A stretch of DNA of 64,000 nt, taken from positions 3,332,001 to 3,396,000 of the forward strand of contig NC_089451.1 of the NCBI RefSeq assembly GCF_026210795.1. Direction: 5' to 3'. Below, in pieces: positions 33,803 through 44,679 of this stretch. The stretch is from Rhizophagus irregularis (taxonomy: Eukaryota > Glomeromycota > Glomeromycetes > Glomerales > Glomeraceae). The first letter of the stretch is position 1. Each line of letters begins with the position of its first letter. The translations under genes were made by a program, and so were the position numbers. Under the pieces are notes generated by a model. The model saw nothing but the letters and a program-made list of their open reading frames with translations, ran no database searches and was not told where the DNA came from.

Positions 33803-34741
33803 TTCTTTATTAAATAAATATATATATATAATTATATATTTCTGTTTACAATAAGAAAAAAAACTTTGTTGTTTTTTAATAATAATAAATCTTATTCCTT
33901 TTCTATAAACTACTTTTTTAAAAAGAAATGCATAATCGAAAATAAATGATAAAAAAAATAAAATAAAAAATACATAATCGATAATAAAATTAAACGAAAA
34001 AAAAAAATCAATTAGATTGATTGTAATTCATGTGATTTACAGGAACGTTTCTCCTAACGTTTTCCTTCGTGACTAAATATTTATTGGAGAAGATGAAGAA
34101 TATTTTATATTAAAAAAAAAAAAAATTGTCAAATAAAACTTTAACAAATTCAAATATTTTACTTGTCTTATGATTTCTTGGTGTTGACTGTTGCGTGTTG
34201 AAGAGATGATTACCATTATCTGAAAATCTAACATTTTTTCATCTGTTTATATAGTTCAGTAGTTATATATAAACCTTAAATCTTTTTTTTAAAAAAAAAA
34301 AATTTTTTTTTTTATTTGCTTCCATTTACTTATTTTAGCAAAAATACATGATTTTATTTAGAATTGTGTAGAATTCCGAAAAAATGCATGATTATATAAT
34401 CACATGGTTTCAGCTTTTTCGTGATGAAATGAAAAAGATCTAATACTCTAAAGCAAGGAGTATGATTCTAAAAAAAAAAAGACTTACATCACTCAATTGT
34501 TAATATTTCCTAATATAGGGATCAAAGATTTTATTATGTACTGACACAATTGCAATATACATTAATAAAGTTAGTTCAATTATATACAATTACAGTATTA
34601 ATCCATTTATATATTAAATTTTATTAATATAATCTAATAAAGTTAGTTTTTTTTTTTGCAAGAAACCAGCTTATCGGCGAAAGATAATCAAAAAAGTTAA
34701 TATTTAAATCTTTTTTTAGACTTTTTAGGATCCTTTCGACA
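33803..34741. other. AT-rich spacer
   Basis: Homopolymer-rich non-coding DNA with no gene, RNA or repeat that I can support. Confidence 0.5.
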
Positions 34742-34744
34742 TAA

Positions 34745-34869
34745 TGGTGTAGTTAGCCGAAAAACGGAGACGAATTTCTGATTGCCGATCATCCGAACCC
34801 GGTTTAATCATGGAATTCCACGACGATCTACACCTGAGCCGTGCTATTATTTTTCGTCTAACTACACCA
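34745..34869. mobile_element. Harbinger/Tourist-like MITE, 125 bp
   Basis: The ends are inverted repeats TGGTGTAGTTAGCCGAAAAA and, on the other strand, TGGTGTAGTTAGACGAAAAA (one mismatch). TAA occurs on both sides (34742-34744 and 34870-34872). A 3-bp TAA/TWA target is typical of PIF/Harbinger. The interior has a GGGTTCGGAT word on the minus strand that resembles a tRNA B box but does not fold as a tRNA. Confidence 0.75.
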
Positions 34870-34914
34870 TAATTTGGAATATTTTTTGAAAAAAAATTTT
34901 CATGAATGGCATTT

Positions 34915-35800
34915 ATTTGTTTCAGCTTCGGTCTGCAAGTACATAGATAAGCTCCTTTGACTTCATTTCGGCTTTGGAAGGTAAGGGCTTTTTTAAAATT
35001 AACTTTCTAGAAACGTTTTACTAACGTTTCTTTAATTATTTTTTTTTTTATAGGAATTGCCAGCCAGAACGAACTGGACTTTAAGGAGAGAAAGAGCTGG
35101 AATTTTTTTTATCTTTTTTTTTTTTAATTTAAGAACATTTTAACGTTTCTTTTCATTATTTTTTTTTTGTAGGGCGCTGGCTTGAACATGAAACTGGGCT
35201 TTAAGATAAGAAATGGGGAAAGGGGGAAGGTTTTAAATTTAAGAAACAAACTAATGTTTCTTTTTCATTACTTTTTGGTCCGAAATTTTTTTTAAAAAAA
35301 TTTGTTTATTTTGTTTTTTTTTAATTTAATTTAATTTTTTTTTTTGTAGGTGTCAGTTTTTTTCGGCTTTGGGACTTGGATCTGGTAAGTTTCGATTCAA
35401 AAATTTGAAACATTTTTTTAATTTTATTTTTTTTAATCTCTCTGTTTTTTTGTAATCGGTTCTTTCAGTTTAGGACTTGGATACACCATTCGAAACTTAT
35501 CTGTAATAATTTTTTTTTATTAAAAAATTTTATCTTTTTTTTGTAGCCATCCGGTTCTTTTGGCATTGAGCTTTGGATATTGGTTTCTTGGATTTCTTTA
35601 GTTGGATTTCTCAACGTTGGCACCACTTGGTTTCGATGTTTTTTTTTTGTAGGACGATACCTTGCTATATATTGGCGTCTTGGGAATGAATTGGTAAGTT
35701 TTGAAGCAAATTTTTGCTTTGAAACTTTTTAAAATTTATTTACATATATTTAATTATTTTGAGCTTCCTGGATCCTGAGAAGATAGGATCAGTAAGTTTA
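34915..35800 (+). other. Cluster of serial intron-exon-like units (possible non-coding transcript), part 1
   Basis: At least five pyrimidine tracts ending TAG (near 35053, 35171, 35348, 35547, 35653) are each followed by a 30-60 bp richer segment with a shared flavour (CTTTGG, GACTTGG, GGACTTTAAGG). Several of these end in GTAAG donors (34978, 35384, 35694, 35790). It looks like a chain of short exons without a conserved reading frame. Related clusters occur at 38395 and 40655 on the same strand. The function is unknown. Confidence 0.4.
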
Positions 35801-36271
35801 AAATCGTTCATTTTGGCCCACTTTATAATATATAGAAACCTGAAGAATTATGGTGGTTTCAAGTTTTTCCAATTACATTTGTTGATTGACAATCCATGTG
35901 AATTCTTTATAATGCAATTATAAGGATACTTGTAATACCGAGCATGATGAAGGAATATAAATATTAAAAAATCTTATGGTATTTTAAATTTTTGATAGAT
36001 GACAAATATATTTGCGGCATATGTAAAAGATAACAATAATATTTACTATATTAATTTATTATATTTTGACATATTTAACATATTTCAATATTTAACGTAA
36101 ATATTTCTATTACATTATTATTTATATTTTCATATTCTAAACATATTTTAATATAATATAATGTATATTACTAATATCAAATTACTACGGAGTCAACAGA
36201 TTAAATGCATGCACGATATGTCAATCATATTTTAAAAATGTTTCTACTGTATTTTTCAAAATCAATAAGTT
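35801..36271. other. AT-rich spacer
   Basis: No coding or repeat signal supported. The plus-strand frame at 36205-36390 overlaps the pseudogene on the other strand and is a shadow. Confidence 0.5.
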
Positions 36272-37637
36272 TCAGTAAAAGTCATGTTGGCAATTTTCTT
36301 TTATATGTCTTACCATTCCTTTGGGATTGGGTATTATTTCTGCAATTATTAATGCAGCTCGAATATCTTTGCCATTTGGACATTCATTAGTGCGATTAAG
36401 ATTCACGCCTTCCCAAAGTGATTCTAATTCCGTGATTACTCCACAGTAAGGGCATGGTTTAGGATTCTCATAATCATCATCATCTTCTGTTAAATATTTA
36501 AGAATATCGTTGAAATATATACGAACACCGTATCCCAATTGATAGATGTTGATTCCATACTATATCATTCCAAGAAACTCTATCAAACGTCTCATTTGAT
36601 GGCCAATATCCAATGTATGGGGCTAGTGATGGACGAGAATTTAATGGTATACCAACCTCTTCTGAATCAGATCCAGGGCTTGGATTCTGATGATAAGGCT
36701 CCTTGCCATGAGGAAGGACAATTATAATAAATTCAGTTTTACAACAATAACATTTGCTTGACCGGATTTTTTCTAACGCTTGCTCACGATCATTAGTTAT
36801 GTTGTACGCCACCTATAATATTGTTTTTAATATATGTATTACTAAGAAACAAAACCAATTACTTTAAATTAATATTTACCTCAATCCATATTTGAGGTGG
36901 CGGACAGTTATAAATGAACGGAAACCTCCGTTGTTTATGTGATGGTTTTTGTTGCCATGAACCAACGTCAGGATAGTATTCATTACACTATTCATTACTA
37001 TGTGCAATACACGCTACTTTTTCTTGAGACCACCATTCGGGAAGTTGCTTTTTAAGTGAACTTCGCAATTCGTCATATATATCCTCTTTTTCTCCACTGT
37101 CAAACTGAGGGAAATAAAATAAATAACATAAATAAGATAGAATTACAACCTTAATAGAATTACAATTAGAAAACAAATTACTTTTATATATAAGTCTTCT
37201 CCTATTCTATCAGCTTGAAAAAAGTTGTAAATGGAATCAAGTACGTCAAAACGGACTTTAGGATCTATTTGAGGTAAAGAAATTTTAACAACTTTCTGCT
37301 CAGGTCCATTCAACTTCTTCTTTTCTGCTATCTTTTTATTAATATCAGCGATTAACTAATAGAATCATTAGCAACATTCATTAATAAACAATACAGATAT
37401 ATTGCAGCCATATTGGAACTTTCCAAATTAGTGACAGTCAAATTAAAACACAAAACCTTATTGCTCATATCATAGATTCCATTTGAGTTGATCGTGTTTG
37501 TTGAGAAGTTTTCCTTTTTGGTAGTGATGATGGGGTTTTTGCGGAGTTAATGGTGGGGTTTTAGAGAATTGTTTAGTAGTTAAGGTAAATGATTCATTTT
37601 TAGCGGAAGTGGAAGTAAAATCTATGATATCTGACAT
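36272..37637 (-). pseudogene. Broken Uma2-like/PD-(D/E)XK family gene
   Basis: Minus-strand pieces in order: ATG at 37637 with a Ser/Thr/Pro-rich leader (MSDIIDFTSTSAK); then KVVKISLPQIDPKVRFDVLD near 37250-37300; ELRSSLKKQLPEWWSQEKVA near 37000-37070; YYPDVGSWQQKPSHKQRRFP with CPPPQIWIEV near 36890-36980; YNITNDREQALEKIRS at 36760-36812; and a C-terminal Cys motif CPYCG near 36440. The pairing PDVGSW...PPPQIWIEV resembles the PD...EV core of Uma2-type nuclease-fold proteins, which are expanded in these fungi. Defects: a frameshift in the leader near 37530, an in-frame TAG after AHSNE (about 36988), and a +1/-1 shift near 36535 between WNQHLSI and GYGVRIYF. Normal introns (for example GTAATT at about 37170, GTAAAT at about 36880) remain visible. 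Family assignment is moderate. Confidence 0.6.
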
Positions 37638-37689
37638 TTGCTTTGTATTTTATACGTTTGGTTACGGTAAAAAAAGGTATGTTACGTTC

Positions 37690-37820
37690 GGTAAATGTTG
37701 ATGAAAAAATTATAGTTGGTGAAAAAAATTAAGTTGGTGAAAAATCAAGTTGGTTGAAAATTATAGTTGGTGAAAAAATCATCAAGTTGGTTGAAAATTA
37801 TAGTTGGTGAAAAAATCATT
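37690..37820. repeat. Short tandem repeat of AGTTGGTGAAAAA units
   Basis: Six or seven imperfect copies of AAGTTGG(T)TGAAAA(ATTAT) in about 130 bp. Non-coding, just upstream of the pseudogene start. Confidence 0.65.
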
Positions 37821-37899
37821 TGCGAAAAAAATGGGCATTATATAAAAAAGTATACTGTTGCACAAACACAGCCAACGAATAAATATCGAAATATATATT

Positions 37900-38295
37900 C
37901 GTTTCGCAAAAATATATACAAATATACTAATAATTAATTTCTTTCACACGAAAAGAAAAAAAATTTTAAACAATTATTAAATATATATTGTTTCGCAAAA
38001 AATCAAATTTCACAATTTTTTTTTTTATTGATTTACTTATTATTGTTTCACAAAATATACTAATAATTATTTTTTTCACACGAAAATAAAAAAATTACTT
38101 TTCGCATAAAAAAAAAAATATACAATTGAAATAAAACAAAAGCCTATGAGCGATTGTGCTATTGGCTTTTCACAAAAAACCTGTTTCTATGTATTGTAAT
38201 ATCATTACTTAATTAGTATATCGGAATAATTGTTTAAAAATTTTTTTCTTTTCGTGTGAAAAAAATAATTATTTTTGCGAAACAATATTTATTTA
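37900..38295. mobile_element. Inverted-repeat element of about 390 bp
   Basis: 37905-37975 contains TTTCGCAAAAAT, TTTCACACGAAAAG and TTTTAAACAATTATT in order. 38222-38292 carries the reverse complement in the opposite order (AATAATTGTTTAAAA, CTTTTCGTGTGAAA, TTTTTGCGAAACAATA). Between them are further copies of the TTTCACACGAAAA word. No clear target duplication was defined. MITE-like. Confidence 0.55.
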
Positions 38296-38394
38296 TTTAA
38301 AAAATAGGGAGTAAGTTAATTATTTAATTTTATTAATACTTATGTATAAGACTAATTTTAACTTTTTTTTTCATTTCGAACATTACTAATCAAC

Positions 38395-38760
38395 TCCTTC
38401 ATTCTTATTTTTAGGTTCAGTCGGAATGATCAAACTGAAATAATGAGAGTAGTTTTATTTTGAATATTTTCTAACCAATTGTTTTTTAATTTTTTTTAAA
38501 CATTACTATTTTTAGGTTCAGTCCTGGAATTTTAGAATAGAGGATACTGATCGAAACAGTACAAATGGGTAGGTGACAATGTTCCATAATTTTTTTTTAT
38601 TTTTATTTTTATTTATTTTTTTTCATTTTGAACATTACTAATCAACCCGCCATTTGTCTTCATTACAATATTTAGGTTTGATCTTGGAGCTTTGGAATGG
38701 AGAATGTTGCTAAAATGAGTAGTTTCATTTTGAATATTTTCTAACCAATATTTTTTTAAT
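38395..38760 (+). other. Serial acceptor-like units, part 2
   Basis: Three similar units of about 130 bp, each with GAACATTACTAATCAAC or AACATTACT, then TTTAGGTTCAGTC or TTTAGGTTTGATC, then GAATATTTTCTAACCAAT. The polypyrimidine-AG followed by a short G-rich segment repeats the pattern of 34.9-35.8 kb. Confidence 0.4.
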
Positions 38761-39059
38761 GGGAACTGTTAAACGTCGCCCGGGGTTTTTTCAAATATGT
38801 CACATGATGTACAATATATAATCGGCTGACGGCTGATTTTTTTAATTAGCTAATTTAAACTTAAAATTTTTTTGCAAACATATTTATTCAAAATAATCTT
38901 ATCTAATGAAATTTTATTTGCAAATATTAAAATTTACGTCACACATTTACGATTTTAAAGAAAAAAATCACCGTATTTATTTTTAATGAAGTAATACAAA
39001 TAAAAGAAACAATAACAATAATAAATAAATTACAATGATCAAGAAAAAAGATGCTAATA

Positions 39060-40260
39060 AAAAAATGAGATAACAATGGAGTAATGGAAAATAATAGAAG
39101 ATGAAGAAGAGTGATGGGAGACGAAAAGAAGTGATGGGAAGATGAAGAGGAGTGATTGGAGACGAAAAAGAGTGATGAGAGACGAAAATAAATGATGGGA
39201 AGATAAAGAGGAGTGATGGGAGACGAAAAGGAGTGATGAAAGCCGAAAAAGAGTGATGGGAGACGAAAAGGAGTGATGAAAGCCGAAAAAGAGTGATGAA
39301 AGACGAAAAAGAGTGATGAAAGACGAAAAGGAGTGATGAAAGCCGAAAAAGAGTGATGGGAGACGAAAAGGAGTGATGAAAGCCGAAAAAGAGTGATGAA
39401 AGACGAAAAAGAGTGATGAAAGACGAAAAGGAGTGATGAAAGACGAAAAAGAGTGATGAAAGACGAAAAGGAGTGATGAAAGACGAAAAGGAGTGATGAA
39501 AGACGAAAAAGAGTGATGAGAGACGAAAAAGAGTGATGAGAGACGAAAAAGAGTGATGAGAGACGAAAAAGAGTGATGAGAGACGAAAAAGAGTGATGAA
39601 AGACGAAAAGAAATGATGGGAAGATAAAGAGGAGTGATGGGAGACGAAAAGGAGTGATGAAAGCCGAAAAGAAATGATGGGAAGATAAAAAGGAGAGATA
39701 AATGGTACTAAATAGGCTTATGGTAGGTTATAACTTTTCAAAGCATTAAATTTGTACTCCTGGCATACTGGGTTTCAATTGCTATCTGGTAGAATTATTG
39801 ATCTTGGTAGTTGAAGCCAAAAGAAAACATGTGCTAGAAGAAATAGGTGACCAGTCATTTCTTGAGTTTTACCAGGCAAAGATGAAAAAGAGTGATGAGA
39901 GACGAAAAGAAATGATGGGAAGATAAAGAGGAGTGATGGGAGACGAAAAAGAGTGATGAGAGACGAAAAGAAGTGATGGGAAGACGAAAAGGAGTGATGA
40001 AAGTTGAAAAAGAATGATGATGAGAGACGAAAAGAAATGATGGGAAGATGAAGAGGAATGATGGGAGACGAAAAGGAGTGATGGGAGACGAAAAGAAGTG
40101 ATGGGAAGAGAGGAGCGATGGGAGACGAAAAGGAGTGATGGGAGACGAAAAGATAATGGAAAATGAAAAGATGTAATAGAAAATAATGGGAGACGAAAAG
40201 GATGAAATAATGAGAAGTAATAGGAGGTGAAAATGATGAGAGACAAAAAATAAAAAAATG
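39060..40260. repeat. Purine-rich tandem array, 20-bp unit
   Basis: The basic unit is GAGTGATGAAAGACGAAAAA with GGAG/GAGA variants, repeated more than 45 times. A non-repeat island at 39700-39880 interrupts it. The reverse strand gives long Ser/His/Phe-rich frames (39855-40265) that follow from the repeat and are not genes. Extreme strand asymmetry (purines on plus) is a feature of the tract. Confidence 0.9.
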
Positions 40261-40654
40261 AACATGAGTAGTAAAAGATAATTTAGGAAACCAAGTAAAA
40301 AATAAAACTATAAGTAAAAAAAAATGAAGTTAGTAAGAAACGAAATACAAGATAGAAACAAAATAAATAAAAAATAAAAAACATATTTTTATTAATTGTA
40401 GAACCGAAAGAACTAAAAAACCTAAAAAAAATGAAATAAAATTAGTGAAAACCGAAATATGAAATAGAGTTAGTAAGAAACAAAGTGTAAAAATGTAAGT
40501 TAGAAATAAAAATAAAGAAAAAAAGAAAATACCTTGAGATCGGAAATTTTTTTTTTTTTTTTTCATTTAAACGTTACTAATCAGCCTGTTTGAAATGGAA
40601 CAATACGTGTAGATGATAATGTTCCATAAATTTTTTATTTTTTTTATATTTTTT

Positions 40655-41680
40655 TTTTAGGCGATACCATATGTTTGTTATTCTTCTTTTATGTTTGAAA
40701 TATTATTTAACTAATTAATTAATTTAAAGTAAATGAATATGAGAAAGATGAAAGAGTAAACAAAATAGGGAGAAGAGGAAAGAGTGAGAGAGGGACAAAG
40801 GGTAAGATAAAAGTTTGAAAAAAACTTTTTTGAAATTTAAAAAAAAAATGGGGTTTAATTTTTTTTTTCTTGAATCCAGCTACCAGTTTAGATCTTTGAC
40901 GCTTGGAGACATTTTTTCACAATCTATAGTTTTTCTTTGGTTTTTTTTAGATGGCTGCTTTTTGTATGCGGATTTTGGAAGTTTTTTTGTTTTCTTTAAT
41001 TCATTTTAACGAACTGTTATTAATAGTTCTTTCTTTCTTTTGTAGATGTTTTTTTGGTCTCTTGAACATTTAGTGCCCTTGACTTTAGCCACTTGGACTT
41101 TATTTTGTAGGTCTCCTTAACTTCGGCTACTTGTACAGGTTTGAAGAGATAGGGTTTACGCGAAGTTTATACTATTAAAATTTGGTGGAAACTTGTCCAA
41201 TTTCCATGGTATGCGCCAGATTTTAATGAAGTTTCTAGTTTTCGTGGAAATGTTATGGAAATGTTATGGAAATTGGACAAGTTTCAATCAAGTACACCAA
41301 GGTTTCCATAGTGGAAACCATATACCAATTCGACTAATGAATTGAATTAGATTGTAATTTTTGTAGGACTCAATTTCAATTTCTTTGGACTTGAATGCTT
41401 GGATTTTATTTTGTAGGTCTTCCACTTTGACTTCTTGTAAATTCTTATAGAAACTTAACTAATTTCTTTATTTTGTAAGATTTAAACTTTTGGATCAGCT
41501 TAAAGGTATATTGAATAAGGGAATGAGTAATGAAAAAACATTAATTTGTTATATTGTAGGAATTCAACTCTTGAATAACAAACTTCAATTTGAAGGTAGA
41601 AGGGAATGATTTTATTCATTTATTAGAAATGTTTTATTGACATTTTTCTTTTTCATTTTTTGCAGATTGAGATGTAGACA
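40655..41680 (+). other. Serial acceptor-like units, part 3
   Basis: Acceptor-like TTTTGTAG or TTTTGCAG sites at about 40660, 41042, 41107, 41365, 41414, 41557 and 41662 precede short segments with recurring CTTGGAC, TTTGGACTTG and CTTCGGCTACTTG words. No continuous frame. An AG-rich 100-bp tract (40740-40810) lies at the start. Confidence 0.4.
41188..41285. repeat. Perfect 20-bp inverted repeat hairpin
   Basis: 41188-41207 (GAAACTTGTCCAATTTCCAT) is the exact reverse complement of 41266-41285, with a 58-base spacer. A second perfect palindrome, GTTTCCA-TAG-TGGAAAC, follows near 41302. The interior repeats GGAAATGTTAT. Confidence 0.8.
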
Positions 41681-41689
41681 ATATTCTTT

Positions 41690-42362
41690 CAACTTGGATT
41701 TCAAATCGTTTAGTATTTTTAAAATAATTTAGTATTTTAGAATAGTTTAATATTTTTAAATAAATTTTACAGTAAATTATACAGTAATATTTTCAATAAA
41801 TTTTACAATAAAATTTAACAATAATTTATGGTAAATATATATGTTAACTAACTATTGTACAATGCCCCTACAAGACCAATAATGAGTATTTTAACATGGG
41901 TTGTATATAATGTACTGTAATATTAATTTTACTATACACTTTAAAAATTTTAAGTTGTTACTTGTTAGCAAAGTAGTCTTCAGTTAGTAAACAGTCTGGC
42001 GCAACAAAGTTAACGCATATAAACCTAATCTAGTTACTTTGTGTTATAATTTTATATTATACAGTACATACAGTATAGTAATTTATCCTATTTATTTTTG
42101 GCTTAATTTATAAAAAATTTTATTTATAAGATTTTAATAATAATAAATATATTCCAATAAAATACACATACTGTAATAATGATAAAGAAAATAAATAGTA
42201 AATAATAGATATAAATAAAGAAATTTATATTCTGAATATTTATAAATTTTATTCCTTTTCTTTTTCTTTAATTGTATTCATCTATAAGAATGAATTAAAG
42301 TAAATTGTTAATATTATTAGTAAAATTAACCATGTAAAAAGCAAGTTAATGTAAATAAGTAC
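41690..42362. other. AT-rich spacer downstream of the kinase gene
   Basis: Short direct repeats of TTTAGTATTTT and AATTTTACA near 41710-41830, otherwise featureless. Contains the 3' region of the kinase on the minus strand. Confidence 0.5.
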
Positions 42363-43924
42363 CTAAGTGAGTTTAGTAAAATCTATTGCTTCTATAGATT
42401 CTAGAAATTAAAAAAATAATTGTAAATTAATAAGTATTTCATAAATACTTTTTCTAATATAAACTAGGAAATTAATTACCTGAATATTTTTCAAATGAAT
42501 TATCATTAATAGCATTTTTTGGTTCCGGAAGATTTAAGTCTAAAAGCCTACTTATATAAACTGCTTGAGAATTCGTAGTATATGAAAGGGTGATGCCATT
42601 ATATGGTAATGAAGAGGAAGTTAACTTCTCATTAATTTTATCTGCTTCCTCAATTTGCTTATCAAATTCATAACCATATAAATTATCTAATAATTTATGT
42701 AATTCTTCTGCGTTAGGTCTTTTTAAAGGATCTGCATCCCAACATTGTTTAATTATGTCCAAAATTAGTTGAGGAATTTTATAATTAGATTTTGGCCTAA
42801 GCCCTTGACAAATGCTAATAACTAAGATTTTATCATGAGCAATATCATGATAAGGAGGAAGCCCTATACAGACTTCATAGGCAATAATTCCAAATCCATA
42901 AATATCACTTTCTTGAGTATATTCTCCTCCTCTTAAAACTTCAGGTGCTACATAAGGTAATACTCCATATACTTTTTTTTCATATACATTCTGAGAAGAT
43001 TTTACATTTGCTGGTCGGCATAATCCTAAATCAGTAATCATAGTATAATCATCATCTTTTAAAATATTACCACAATGAAAATCATGATGAATTAATCCTT
43101 TTTTATGAATAGAATTGAGACCTTGTGCAATCTTTTGTAAAATATTCAACTTATCTACCCACTTTATTGAATTAAATATATTATTTAAATATTGTCTTAA
43201 ACTACCTTCTTTTGCATATTCCATTACCATCATGAAATTATTAGATTTTGGATCTTTAGTAATGCCAAAACATTGAGTTACAAAATTTGAAATAATCATA
43301 GTATGTGATTCAATCTAAAAAAGAATCCATAATAATAATAAATTATAGTAAGTTTAACATTTATATTGGAACAGTAGTTTGAAAGTTATAAACAAATAAG
43401 TAACCTACTTCTTTTAAAAATTCAGATGTAATATCCTGAGAATTATGTAAACATTTTAAAACAACTGGAAAATTTTCATGACTCATCCAATCTTTTTTTC
43501 TCTTCCATTCATTATTTTCAGAATCCCATTCAACTATACATCCATCTTTCCATATTGCTTTATGAATAGTTCCAAATCCTCCTTTAGCCAAATATTCAAC
43601 ATTTTCAAATTTATCATATTCAATCCACTCTAAAAATTCCCGACGTTCTTTAGCTTTAAGTTGTGTTTTTTGAATAAACTTATCAACTTCATTATTTCCA
43701 CTAGTCCAATTTTTGAAATTTTGTTGAAATTTACATTGACACCAAAAACAAGAAGCTTTAGGTTGCTTACATTCTTTGCACAAACCATTCTCTTTATAAC
43801 ATTCTTTTAATTCTTTATTTAATATTAGCTTATCAATTAACAATTTTTGTTCATCTGTTAATCTCTGATGGTTAAAATCTTTTATTTGTTCAAATATACA
43901 ATCACCGAGCTTAAATTCTTCCAT
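42363..43924 (-). CDS. TKL-like protein kinase, three exons, 462 residues
   Basis: Exons 43409-43924, 42480-43314 and a 38-bp last exon 42363-42400 sum to 1,389 bp in frame (ATG 43924, TAG 42363-42365). The last exon is recognised because the spliced tail ESIEAIDFTKLT fits the family end; without it the protein would stop at SGN. Residues 49-64 hold a Cys motif, CKECKQPKASCFWCQC. The kinase domain follows: glycine loop AKGGFGTIHKA (about 113-123), Lys157 in VVLKCL, catalytic loop HHDFHCGNIL (Asp250), DLG instead of DFG (Asp267) and APE near 295-297. All key residues are present, so activity is plausible. It belongs to the very large expansion of Ser/Thr-Tyr kinase-like genes of arbuscular mycorrhizal fungi; substrate unknown. 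Confidence 0.9.
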
Positions 43925-44303
43925 ATTAGATTACTGGTCAATTTATGTAGAAGAAGATTGGTTTTTTTAAAAAAAACAAAATTTACACCTGCACTACAAA
44001 TTTTAAATCAGCTGATGATCACAAAATCACAAAATAAAAATATTGTTACACAAAAAAGCAATCACAAGTTATAATTATATTTTATAAGATGTTTAATCTA
44101 GCAATTATTATCTTTTAATGCATTCTGTTATTGGTAGTGATATTCTTTTATGATTGAATTACTGTGATTCAACTAAGAAGTTATTTAATCATTAAATAAA
44201 TGTAAATGGAAGTATAATTCAATTATTAATTTTTAAAGTAGTTAAAAAATTTCAACTGTTGGTAAAAAAATTGTAATAAAACCAGAAAATTAAAACTCTT
44301 ATT
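43925..44303. other. Kinase upstream region
   Basis: AT-rich, presumably containing the kinase promoter. No motif is singled out. Confidence 0.45.
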
Positions 44304-44450
44304 GTCCGGAGCGTAGCGAAGGACTTTACATTCAAGTAAAAAGAAACGCCATGTCTGAATGTCTGTCCGCCACGTGAGACGATTTTGATTGGCTGATCAA
44401 TGGACGTCTGTTCGCCACGTGAGATGATTTTGATTGGCTGATCTATATAT
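44304..44450 (+). mobile_element. GTCCGGAGCG hairpin element fragment with 46-bp tandem duplication
   Basis: Starts with the hairpin-like ATTGTCCGGAGCGTAGCGAAGGACT (stem GTCC/GGAC). Next comes a direct duplication of about 46 bp with the core GCCACGTGAGAYGATTTT and GATTGGCTGATC (44369-44400 and 44413-44443). The same terminal word bounds the element at 49262-49470. Confidence 0.5.
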
Positions 44451-44679
44451 CTTTTATGATTATGTTTTGAAATGTCTCACTCTTAAACCATTTTCAAATT
44501 TTATTTATTGTATTTATATTTATTATGCGGTTACGATGTCATTTATTTGTACTGTATAAGCTGCTTTAATAAATTAATAAATTTAAAAGATATCATTCCC
44601 AATTATTATACATTTACATTACAATGATTGACATATATTTACCATTAAAGAAGTTAAACGTTTCTTTTATCTTGTAATC

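Noticed and set aside
34745-34869. tRNA gene or tRNA-derived SINE
   Set aside because: GGTTCGGAT resembles a B box and TGGTGTAGTTAG an A box, but the spacing and stems do not make a cloverleaf. The inverted ends and TAA duplication explain the sequence as a MITE.
36205-36727. Plus-strand frames at 36205-36390 and 36539-36727
   Set aside because: Antisense to the Uma2-like pseudogene, with no features of their own.
39855-40265. Ser/His/Phe-rich reverse-strand proteins
   Set aside because: Two overlapping frames are open at once because the purine array excludes stop codons on that strand.
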